Assembly (NCBI GenBank): GCA_023433185.1
Contig: JAEZEN010000181.1
Span: 1 to 5,919, forward strand
Reading direction: 5' to 3'
DNA: 5,919 nucleotides
Origin: Pseudomonadota bacterium
GTDB taxonomy: Bacteria; Pseudomonadota; Alphaproteobacteria; Rhizobiales; Kaistiaceae
This document shows, in pieces, positions 1 to 5,919 of the stretch (positions within the stretch are counted from its first letter, which is position 1; each line of letters begins with the position of its first letter). The translations under genes were made by a program, and so were the position numbers. A model generated the notes under the pieces. It was not told where the DNA came from and did no database searches. It was given only the letters and a program-made list of their open reading frames with translations.

Positions 1-1734
1 GGCCGGCGTTTCGAGGATCGTCACCGCGATCGGCGTGTCGGTGCCGTCGTAGCGGAGATGGGCGCGGACCATGACGGTGATGTCGCCGGCCCCGACCCCC
101 TGGCGGCCGAGTTCCGCCACCGTCTCGTCCTCGAGCGCCCGTTCCGTGTCTGCGAGGTCGAGGGCGGCGTCGAGCGGCTTCATCACGGCGCGGTTGCGGG
201 TGGCGCGTATGTCGGCGAGGCCCATGCCGTAGGCGGAGAGCACGCCGGAGAACGGATGGATGAGCACGGTCCGCATGCCGAGCGTATCGGCCACGAGGCA
301 GGCATGCTGGCCGCCGGCGCCGCCGAAGCAGTTGAGCACGTACTCGGTCACGTCATAGCCGCGCTGCACGGAGATTTTCTTGATTGCGTTGGCCATGTTG
401 GCGACGCCGATGCGCAGGAACCCCTCGGCGATCGCTTCCGGCGTCCGGCCGTCGCCGATCTCGCCGGCGAGGGCCGCGAAGCCGTCGCGGACGGCGGCCA
501 CGTCGAGCGGCTGATCGTGGTTCTCGCCGAAGATCGCCGGGAAATGCCGGGGCAGCAGCTTGCCGACCATGACGTTGGCGTCGGTCACCGCGAGCGGCCC
601 GCCGCGCCGGTAGCAGGCCGGGCCGGGAAGGGCGCCCGCCGACTGCGGCCCTACCTGGTAGCGGCCCTGCTCGTAGCGCAGGATCGAGCCGCCGCCGGCG
701 GCGACCGTGTGGATGCGCATCATCGGGGCGCGCATGCGCACCCCCGCCACTTCGGTCTCAAAGGCGCGCTCGTACTCGCCGTCATAGTGCGACACGTCGG
801 TCGAGGTGCCGCCCATGTCGAAGCCGATCACCCGGTCGAAGCCCGCCTTCCGCGCCGTCTCCACGGCGGCGACCACGCCGCCCGCCGGGCCGGAGAGGAT
901 CGCGTCCTTGCCCTGGAAGAGCGCGGCCGCCGTCAGACCGCCGGAGGACTGCATGAACATCAGGCGGGGCTGCCGGAGGTCGCGGATCGGCGTGCTGTCC
1001 TCGACGGTGTGCCTGGTCGCCGGGCTCGACAGCTCGTGCGCCACCTTCATCACGTAGCGTCGCAGGAGCGGCGAGAGATAGGCGTCGACGACGGTCGTGT
1101 CGCCGCGACCGACGAACTTGATCAGCGGCGACACCTCGTGGCTCGCCGAAACCTGGGGGAACCCCATGCGGCGGGCGAGCGAGGCGACGCGGCGCTCGTG
1201 CTCCGGCCATGCCCAGGCGTGCATGAAGACCACCGCCACGGCCCGGATTCCGCTCTCCCAGGCGGCCTCCAGCGCGGCCTGGACGGCATGGAGATCGGGG
1301 GCGGCCTCGACCGTGCCGTCGGCGCGCACCCGCTCGGCGACCTCCACCACCTGCTCGTAGAGCATGGAAGGCTTGACGATGCGGCGGGCAAAGATGTCCG
1401 GTCGCGCCTGGTAGCCGATGCGGAGCGCGTCGCGGAACCCGCGCGTCACGAGCAGCAGGACTCGGTCGCCCTTGCGTTCGAGGAGGGCGTTGGTCGCGAC
1501 CGTGGTGCCCATCTTCACGGTCGCGACCTTTTCGGTCGGAATCCATTCGCCGGGCTTGAGGCCCATGAGCCGGCGGATTCCGGCCACTGCGGCATCGCGG
1601 AACTCTGCGCGGTCCTCGGAGAGAAGCTTGGTCGCCGTCAGGCGGCCCTCGGGGTCACGCGCCACGATGTCGGTGAACGTGCCGCCACGGTCGATCCAGA
1701 AGTCCCATCGGCCGGTCGCCGGTGCCGCTGTCAT
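1..1734 (-). CDS. oplAH: 5-oxoprolinase / hydantoinase A-type enzyme, N-terminal part (cut by left window edge)
   Basis: The reading frame starts at the ATG at 1734-1732 and runs open for 578 codons to base 1, so the 3' end lies outside the window. The translation begins [20 protein letters not shown]. Residues 15-22 (DRGGTFTD) are the N-terminal phosphate-binding motif of the hydantoinase A/oxoprolinase fold. Further family motifs are [14 protein letters not shown] (76-89), MQSSGGL (261-267), SGPAGG (281-286), [12 protein letters not shown] (304-315), [10 protein letters not shown] (342-351), GPACY (371-375), GGAGGQHA (471-478) and [16 protein letters not shown] (493-508). The stretch [15 protein letters not shown] (105-119) and LRYDGTDT (560-567) resemble the single-chain OPLAH type rather than short HyuA. 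From family knowledge, such enzymes hydrolyse 5-oxo-L-proline to glutamate using ATP in the cytoplasm, and the full protein is about 1,200 residues with a B domain after the part seen here. A stand-alone HyuA or a related N-methylhydantoinase/acetone carboxylase subunit remains possible because the C-terminal half is missing. A weak GGAA lies just upstream of the ATG. Confidence 0.9.
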   Translation of the reverse strand, partial: MTAAPATGRWDFWIDRGGTFTDIVARDPEGRLTATKLLSEDRAEFRDAAVAGIRRLMGLKPGEWIPTEKVATVKMGTTVATNALLERKGDRVLLLVTRGFRDALRIGYQARPDIFARRIVKPSMLYEQVVEVAERVRADGTVEAAPDLHAVQAALEAAWESGIRAVAVVFMHAWAWPEHERRVASLARRMGFPQVSASHEVSPLIKFVGRGDTTVVDAYLSPLLRRYVMKVAHELSSPATRHTVEDSTPIRDLRQPRLMFMQSSGGLTAAALFQGKDAILSGPAGGVVAAVETARKAGFDRVIGFDMGGTSTDVSHYDGEYERAFETEVAGVRMRAPMMRIHTVAAGGGSILRYEQGRYQVGPQSAGALPGPACYRRGGPLAVTDANVMVGKLLPRHFPAIFGENHDQPLDVAAVRDGFAALAGEIGDGRTPEAIAEGFLRIGVANMANAIKKISVQRGYDVTEYVLNCFGGAGGQHACLVADTLGMRTVLIHPFSGVLSAYGMGLADIRATRNRAVMKPLDAALDLADTERALEDETVAELGRQGVGAGDITVMVRAHLRYDGTDTPIAVTILETPA

Positions 1735-1810
1735 GTCAATTTTCCGGGATAGATCGGCGGACTGATTTGCCAAAAGTGTCGATGGGGCCATCTTGCCGTC
1801 GTCGGGCCGA

Positions 1811-1839
1811 TTGCCGACGACCGCTCATGCCCCTATCAA
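1811..1839 (+). promoter_or_regulatory. Possible sigma-70-type promoter for the exported-protein pair
   Basis: TTGCCG (1811-1816) and TATCAA (1834-1839) are separated by exactly 17 bases, each matching the vegetative consensus at four of six positions. A start near 1846 would leave a short leader of about 17 bases containing the GGAG ribosome-binding site at 1853-1856. The placement fits the first gene of the pair. In such GC-rich DNA a chance match cannot be excluded. Confidence 0.35.
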
Positions 1840-1862
1840 GATGCGGACTGCCGGAGAATGCA

Positions 1863-2486
1863 ATGATGTTTCGTACCGTCGCGGTCGCAGCGGCTGTCTG
1901 GATCGCCGCGGGCGGCCTCGCGATCGCCTGCCAGGGCTCCGCGATCCTGTTCCAGGACAGTTTCGAGCGCCTCCAGCCCACCTGGGGGCAGGAGAGCGAT
2001 TCGATTCGGGTCGTCGACGGGCAGCTGGAGGTCTCGCCGGCCGCGGATTCCTACCACTGGGCCGCCAATTCGGCGAATCTCTACGACGATATCGACATGT
2101 GCGTCACCATGACCACGATCGAATCGGGAGACCCCGTCGAGGCCAAGGCCGGGCTGATCTTCTGGTATGTCGACGTGAACAATTTCTACGTCTTCGAGCT
2201 TGCGCCCAACGGCATGGCCTCGGTGTGGCGGCGCCAGCGCGGCAAGTGGCTCGAGCAGGTGCCCTGGCGCGAGGCAGCCGGCGCCAACAAGGGCGATGCC
2301 GCGATCAACGAGCTGCGGGTGGCCACCACCGGCGACAGTGCGACGTTCCACGTCAACGGCCAGGAGTTCGAGGAGCTTCAGGGCACCGCCCCGGAAGCTG
2401 GCCAGCAGATCGGCCTGTTCGCGGCCTCTCCGCCCCAGGAGCGGGCCCGTTTCGGTTTCGACAATCTGAAGGTCACCAGGCCTTGA
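1863..2486 (+). CDS. Exported LamG/lectin-like beta-sandwich protein, first of a tandem pair
   Basis: The product has 207 residues. The ATG at 1863 is chosen because GGAG (1853-1856) sits six bases upstream and a typical signal peptide follows at once; a second ATG at 1866 is an equally usable start. The open frame further upstream has no export signal at its start. Residues 1-22 form a signal peptide ending LAIA before Cys23. The mature part looks like a concanavalin A-type jelly roll: an opening FQDSFE...PTW (30-41), VDGQLEV (51-57), a GLIFW strand (97-101), RRQRG (123-127), a NELRV...VNG section (149-166), GQQIGLFA (180-187) and a closing FDNLKVT (199-205). This is the pattern of LamG-like and DUF1080-like sugar-binding or glycosidase-type domains, but I see no catalytic motif and cannot name a ligand. 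Cys23 and Cys80 are the only cysteines after the signal peptide and both are kept in the neighbour, so a periplasmic disulfide is likely. A lipoprotein site at Cys23 (AIAC) is the alternative. Confidence 0.85.
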   Translation: MMFRTVAVAAAVWIAAGGLAIACQGSAILFQDSFERLQPTWGQESDSIRVVDGQLEVSPAADSYHWAANSANLYDDIDMCVTMTTIESGDPVEAKAGLIFWYVDVNNFYVFELAPNGMASVWRRQRGKWLEQVPWREAAGANKGDAAINELRVATTGDSATFHVNGQEFEELQGTAPEAGQQIGLFAASPPQERARFGFDNLKVTRP

Positions 2487-2533
2487 GCGCTCTCCCGTCC
2501 CGTTCCATAGTCGGGGGCGGCGACCTTCTGGAG

Positions 2534-2538
2534 TGAGG
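2534..2538 (+). promoter_or_regulatory. Ribosome-binding site that fixes the start of the second exported protein
   Basis: TGAGG ends six bases before the ATG at 2545. An in-frame GTG at 2533 overlaps the only GGAG nearby (2530-2533) and so would have no ribosome-binding site of its own. The ATG is therefore the better start. Confidence 0.55.
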
Positions 2539-2544
2539 CTTGCG

Positions 2545-3189
2545 ATGCGCCTGGGTGGGATTGCGCTGGCGGTCGGGCTTGCCGCGATGGTGCCGTCGAC
2601 CGTCGCCCTGGCCTGCGGAGGCGGCCAGCTGCTCTACGAGGACACGTTCGAGGTGCTGGATCCGACCTGGGACGCGGCCGACGATTCGTTCTTCCTCGAC
2701 GACGGCCGACTGACGGTCATGCCGGGCTACGACCAGTACTATTCCGCCCTCAACACGATGGGCACCTACGAGGATGCCGACATCTGCATGGATGTCGAGG
2801 CGATCAAGGCCGACCGTGAGGGAAACAGTTTCGCCGGGCCGATCTTCTGGGCGATCGACTACGACAACTACTACTACATCCTCATCACGGCCGAGCAGTC
2901 GATCGCCGTGTTCCGGCGCCAGCGCGGGCGGGTGCTGCCGCAACTCCGCTGGGCGCGCTTCGAGGCGCTGCGGCCGGGCAACAATGCCGTGAACGAGATC
3001 CGTATCGTCACCACGGGCAACACCGCCGCCATCTACGTCAACGGAACCTTCTATGCGACGATGAAGGGCCAGCCGCCGGCCGACGGCCAGCAGATCGGCC
3101 TCCGCGCCACCTCGCCGCGGAACGAACGCGCGGTCTGGGCCTTCGACAACATCCGGGTCACGGTTCCCGAGGCGCCGGCGACGCAGTAG
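2545..3189 (+). CDS. Exported LamG/lectin-like beta-sandwich protein, second of a tandem pair
   Basis: The product has 214 residues. Residues 1-23 form a signal peptide ending VALA before Cys24. The mature region aligns with the upstream neighbour without a single gap from Cys24 to Pro208. By hand count about 75 of 185 positions are identical. Shared blocks include PTW (40-42), AGxIFW (97-102), RRQRG (124-128), VNEIRI...TTG (149-158), VNG (165-167), GQQIGL (181-186), NERA...FDN (193-202) and two cysteines, Cys24 and Cys81, 57 residues apart in both proteins. A tyrosine-rich strand (DYDNYYYI, 105-112) is more aromatic than its counterpart. The fold is probably a concanavalin-like jelly roll located in the periplasm, or on the outer membrane if Cys24 is lipidated. 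No catalytic residues were recognised and the function is unknown. It lies 58 bases after the first copy with no terminator between them, so the two are probably co-transcribed. A short Pro/Ala-rich tail (208-214) is unique to this copy. Confidence 0.87.
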   Translation: MRLGGIALAVGLAAMVPSTVALACGGGQLLYEDTFEVLDPTWDAADDSFFLDDGRLTVMPGYDQYYSALNTMGTYEDADICMDVEAIKADREGNSFAGPIFWAIDYDNYYYILITAEQSIAVFRRQRGRVLPQLRWARFEALRPGNNAVNEIRIVTTGNTAAIYVNGTFYATMKGQPPADGQQIGLRATSPRNERAVWAFDNIRVTVPEAPATQ

Positions 3190-3320
3190 GCGCCGCCATC
3201 CGCCCGCGACACTGCCGCCCGGTCCGCCTCCGGTCCCGCTTCCGGCGTCACGGCCACGGCGCCGCACCGGCCGCAATTCCGCCGCTGGCGTATGGAACCC
3301 GGGCTTTCTAGGATCGTGCC

Positions 3321-4016
3321 ATGACGCTCTGGGTCTGCATCAGTGACATCGCGGGAAGCGGCGCCGACGCCATCGGCAGTGCCGCCGACTGGTTCGTCGG
3401 CCTGTTCGCCGCCATGGGCGCCGACACGCGCCGCCAGGTCGCCTTCTCCGTCGCGCTCATCGCCCTCTCCGCCAAGATGGCGAAGGCCGACGGGGTGGTG
3501 ACGGCGGCCGAGGAGTCCGCCTTCCATCGGCTCTTCCAGGTGCCGCCGTCCGAGGAGCGCAATGTCCAGCGGCTGTTCGACCTCGCCAAGCGCGACGTCG
3601 CGGGCTTCGAATCCTATGCCGCGCAGATCGCCGCCTTCTACGGTGACGATCCGCATGGCCGGGAGGACGTGCTTGACGGCCTCTTCGCCATTGCCAAGGC
3701 CGACGGCGCCATCCACGAGCGCGAACTGGCCTATATCGCCGAGGTCGCTGCGATCTTCGGCATCAGCGAGCCCTGCTTCGAGCGGATCGCGGCCCGCCAC
3801 GTCGTGCCGGGCGAGGGTGATCCCTACGCCATCCTCGGCATCGACCGGTCGCTGTCGCTCCAGGAGATCCGGGCGCGCTACCGGGCACTGGCCGCGGAGA
3901 ACCATCCCGACCGGCTGATCGGCCGCGGCCTGCCGCCGCAGGCGGCGGTGCTCGCCCACGAGCGCATGGCGGCGATCAACATCGCCTGGCGCCGGATCCA
4001 GATCGAGCGCGCCTGA
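3321..4016 (+). CDS. TerB-like domain / J-domain co-chaperone (DjlA-type)
   Basis: The product has 231 residues. The ATG at 3321 has AGGA (3310-3313) seven bases upstream. After a partly hydrophobic N-terminal stretch (1-35), residues about 38-160 form an all-helical TerB-like (tellurite-resistance-like) region with two matching acidic turns, KADGVVTAAEE (55-65) and KADGAIHERE (126-135). Residues about 166-230 form a J domain: DPYAILGI at the start, ARYRALAAENHPDRL (185-199) carrying the invariant HPD triad at 195-197, and a last helix ending at residue 229. The J domain would stimulate the ATPase of DnaK; the TerB part presumably selects a client or location. This order is that of DjlA and its alphaproteobacterial relatives. 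E. coli DjlA has a clear N-terminal membrane anchor, whereas here the N-terminus is too short and interrupted to call one. The 131 bases before the gene hold no recognisable terminator or convincing promoter. Its stop directly abuts the stop of the convergent transporter gene. Confidence 0.9.
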   Translation: MTLWVCISDIAGSGADAIGSAADWFVGLFAAMGADTRRQVAFSVALIALSAKMAKADGVVTAAEESAFHRLFQVPPSEERNVQRLFDLAKRDVAGFESYAAQIAAFYGDDPHGREDVLDGLFAIAKADGAIHERELAYIAEVAAIFGISEPCFERIAARHVVPGEGDPYAILGIDRSLSLQEIRARYRALAAENHPDRLIGRGLPPQAAVLAHERMAAINIAWRRIQIERA

Positions 4017-4757
4017 TCAGCCGACGAAGTGGGACAGCGCATAGCCGGCGAGGAAGCCCATCGCGGTGATGAAGCCGGCGATGTCGCGGCTCTCCGAGAA
4101 CACCTGCGGGATCAGCCCGTCGACGATCGAGACGATGAAGGCGCCTCCGGTGAAGGCCTGGAGGAAGGCGCGGCCCTGGGGCGTCAGGTCGCCGAGGAGG
4201 ACGTAGCCGCCGAGCGCCGCCATGCCCGTGATCACCGCCACCGCCGCCCAGACGCCGACGACGTAGGCGAGGCTGCGGCCGAGGGTCCGCATCCGTGTCG
4301 TCGAGGCGAGGCTTTCCGGGATGGTCGAGAGGAAGACCGCGACCACCGTGGCTATGCCGAGCGCCTCGCCGGCATAGAAGCTCACCCCGATGATGACCGC
4401 CCGCGGAATGCCGTCGAGGATGGTGCCGAGGGCGACGAGGCTCGCCGTGTCGCGCGCCGTGATCTGGCCGAGGGCCGAGCGTCGGCGGTGGCCCGCGCCG
4501 CGCCGGTCGAGCCAGCCGAGGCCGGCGGCGAAGAGGCCGGCACCGACGACGAAGCCCAGTGCGGCCGGGGCGAAGCCGGCCCGGGCGAAGGCCTCATCGA
4601 AGAGCTGGAAGGCGGCGACCGAGAGCAGGATGCCGCAGGAGAAGGCGAGGAGGAGCGAGATCGTCTGGTGCCGCAGGCGGCCGTACCAGCCCAGAAGCGC
4701 GCCGATGATCGCGGCGCTGCCTGCCACCAGCCCCCAGCCGAGCGCGATGACCGCCAT
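4017..4757 (-). CDS. ZIP-like metal transporter family membrane protein, histidine-poor
   Basis: The product has 246 residues, starting at the ATG at 4757-4755 with a G-rich ribosome-binding stretch just upstream. Hydrophobic segments are seen at roughly 4-23, 33-52, 62-81, 104-124, 131-150, 163-185, 202-220 and 227-244, giving the eight helices usual for ZIP (ZupT/GufA-like) proteins. A basic loop with one histidine (GAGHRRR, 87-93) follows helix three. Helix four carries LDGIPRAVIIG (114-124) and helix five STIPESLAST (144-153), the positions where classical ZIPs have HN-x-PEG and HE-x-PE motifs. The proline and the acidic residues are kept but the metal-binding histidines are absent. The protein is therefore a divergent ZIP relative whose substrate, or transport activity at all, is unproven. 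It is transcribed opposite to both neighbours and is probably monocistronic. The gene and family call are firm; a zinc substrate is only a guess. Confidence 0.82.
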   Translation of the reverse strand: MAVIALGWGLVAGSAAIIGALLGWYGRLRHQTISLLLAFSCGILLSVAAFQLFDEAFARAGFAPAALGFVVGAGLFAAGLGWLDRRGAGHRRRSALGQITARDTASLVALGTILDGIPRAVIIGVSFYAGEALGIATVVAVFLSTIPESLASTTRMRTLGRSLAYVVGVWAAVAVITGMAALGGYVLLGDLTPQGRAFLQAFTGGAFIVSIVDGLIPQVFSESRDIAGFITAMGFLAGYALSHFVG

Positions 4758-4785
4758 TTCCCGTCCCCCCGCTCGGCGCCCCGCT

Positions 4786-4814
4786 TTGTCTCGCTCGTCC
4801 GCATCGGCTATGCC
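4786..4814 (+). promoter_or_regulatory. Possible promoter for the amidase gene
   Basis: TTGTCT (4786-4791) and TATGCC (4809-4814) are spaced by 17 bases in the 81-base gap between the divergent transporter and amidase genes. A start near 4821 would give a leader of under 20 bases that still includes GGAG at 4824-4827. The -10 resembles the CTATGT of the rnpB promoter. The match is weak on its own. Confidence 0.3.
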
Positions 4815-4838
4815 GACCGAATCGGAGCCGCCGCGACC

Positions 4839-5588
4839 ATGTCACCGCCACTGAAGATCGAACAGGATCCTTCCCCAAACCATAATGCGCGCGATCCGGC
4901 GAAGCCGGTCGACGTGCTGCTCCTCCACTATACCGGCATGGCCTCGGGGGAGGGCGCGGTGCGCTGGCTGTGCAACCCCGCCTCGCAGGTGTCGAGCCAC
5001 TACGTCGTCCACGAGGACGGGCGGATCGTGCAACTCGTCGACGAGTCCCGCCGCGCCTGGCATGCCGGGCGCGGGTCGTGGGACGGGGAGACCGACCTCA
5101 ACACCCGCTCGGTCGCCATCGAGATCGTCAATCCCGGCCACAATTTCGGCTACCAACCGTTCCCCGACGCCCAGATCGAGGCCGTCATCGCGCTGTCGCG
5201 CGGCATCCTGGGCCGCCATCCCATTCCGCCGGAACGGGTGCTCGCCCATAGCGACACCGCGCCGATGCGGAAGGAGGACCCGGGCGAACTGTTCCCCTGG
5301 CAGCGCCTCCACGAAGCCGGTATCGGCCACTGGGTTCCGCCGGCGCCGATCGCGCCCGGGCCGTTCCTCCAGGTTGGCGACCTCGGGCCGGGCGTCGGCG
5401 CGCTCAAGCAGAATCTCCGCCGCTACGGCTACGGCATCGGCGAGGATTCGCAGTTCGACGCCGTCACCGATGCCGTGGTGACCGCCTTCCAGCGGCACTT
5501 CCGGCCGGAGAAGGTCGACGGCATCGCCGACGTCTCCACCGTTGCGACGCTGATCCGGCTGCTCGCCGCCCTGCCGCGCCAGACCTGA
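4839..5588 (+). CDS. N-acetylmuramoyl-L-alanine amidase (Amidase_2 plus peptidoglycan-binding domain)
   Basis: The product has 249 residues from the ATG at 4839; GGAG at 4824-4827 lies 11 bases upstream, slightly far. The frame is open far upstream, but that part is antisense to the transporter gene and is not protein-like. The Amidase_2 (AmpD-type) domain spans about 12-160. By comparison with AmpD, the zinc ligands are His30 (LLLHYTGM), His137 (LAHSD) and Asp147 (KEDPGELFPW). Glu95 (AIEIVNPG) and Lys145 fill the catalytic positions. SHYVVHEDG (53-61) and AWHAG (73-77) are also typical. Residues about 178-242 look like a PG_binding_1 domain (VGDLGPGVGALKQNLRRYGY onward). The enzyme cuts the bond between N-acetylmuramic acid and the L-Ala of the stem peptide. 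The two-domain layout is that of E. coli AmiD, but there is no signal peptide or lipobox, so it is probably cytoplasmic and acts in muropeptide recycling like AmpD. The rnpB promoter begins 15 bases after its stop. Confidence 0.93.
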   Translation: MSPPLKIEQDPSPNHNARDPAKPVDVLLLHYTGMASGEGAVRWLCNPASQVSSHYVVHEDGRIVQLVDESRRAWHAGRGSWDGETDLNTRSVAIEIVNPGHNFGYQPFPDAQIEAVIALSRGILGRHPIPPERVLAHSDTAPMRKEDPGELFPWQRLHEAGIGHWVPPAPIAPGPFLQVGDLGPGVGALKQNLRRYGYGIGEDSQFDAVTDAVVTAFQRHFRPEKVDGIADVSTVATLIRLLAALPRQT

Positions 5589-5602
5589 CCCGGCCACCGT
5601 CC

Positions 5603-5631
5603 TTGACCGCAGCCGGGCGGAATGCCTATGT
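5603..5631 (+). promoter_or_regulatory. Promoter of rnpB
   Basis: TTGACC (5603-5608) and CTATGT (5626-5631) are separated by 17 bases. The pair resembles the CTTGAC / CTATAT pattern known for rhizobial housekeeping promoters, and the base before the -35 is indeed C. Transcription would start about 5637-5639, which agrees with the 5' end of RNase P RNA judged separately from its structure. This is the best-supported promoter in the window. Confidence 0.6.
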
Positions 5632-5636
5632 CCGGC

Positions 5637-5919
<283 letters not shown>

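Noticed and set aside
58..1752. A 564-codon open frame on the plus strand
   Set aside because: It lies antisense to the oxoprolinase gene, whose translation shows many family motifs. The plus-strand product is rich in Arg, Ala, Gly, His and Asp with no recognisable domain, as expected from reading a GC-biased gene backwards.
1722..1862. Upstream extension of the first exported protein to 1722
   Set aside because: The extension would overlap the divergent oxoprolinase start and bury the signal peptide 47 residues inside the protein. The ATG at 1863 has a well-spaced GGAG.
1836..2351. A 171-codon minus-strand frame over the first exported-protein gene
   Set aside because: The opposite strand has a signal peptide, a ribosome-binding site and a paralogue next door. 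The antisense product has none of these.
3190..3320. Possible terminator after the exported-protein pair
   Set aside because: The stretch is GC-rich with short inverted repeats, but no stem-loop followed by a T run is visible, so no terminator is called.
4029..4838. A 270-codon N-terminal extension of the amidase frame
   Set aside because: The extension is antisense to the transporter gene and of low complexity (Glu, Ala, Asp, Arg). The true amidase domain begins right after the ATG at 4839, which has its own ribosome-binding site.

Overview
The window is high-GC, densely coding DNA from a bacterium, most likely an alphaproteobacterium and probably Hyphomicrobiales (Rhizobiales). Three things point there: the type of RNase P RNA at the right end, a TerB-plus-J-domain chaperone close to a cytoplasmic-type peptidoglycan amidase, and promoter-like sites resembling the rhizobial CTTGAC / CTATAT pattern. 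No mobile element, CRISPR array, tRNA or phage gene was seen. This looks like ordinary chromosomal sequence.

Layout, left to right. (1) Positions 1-1734, minus strand: the first 578 codons of a 5-oxoprolinase/hydantoinase-A type enzyme, cut by the left edge. (2) Divergent from it after a 128-base gap, two tandem plus-strand genes (1863-2486 and 2545-3189) encode small exported proteins of a lectin/LamG-like beta-sandwich type. They are clear paralogues that align without gaps over the whole mature region and share two cysteines. (3) Positions 3321-4016, plus: a TerB-like domain fused to a C-terminal J domain. (4) Positions 4017-4757, minus: an eight-helix ZIP-like transporter lacking the usual metal-binding histidines. 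Its stop codon abuts that of the chaperone gene. (5) Positions 4839-5588, plus: an N-acetylmuramoyl-L-alanine amidase (AmpD/AmiD family) with a C-terminal peptidoglycan-binding domain. (6) From about 5637 to the right edge, plus: the 5' two-thirds or so of rnpB, the catalytic RNA of RNase P, behind a well-placed promoter.

The genes do not form one pathway. The amidase belongs to cell-wall turnover or recycling, the J-domain protein to DnaK chaperone work, the oxoprolinase to 5-oxoproline (glutathione/glutamate) metabolism, and rnpB to tRNA maturation. The least understood part is the tandem pair of exported beta-sandwich proteins. I found no convincing new multi-gene system. The best leads are that duplicated secreted family and the histidine-poor ZIP-like transporter.
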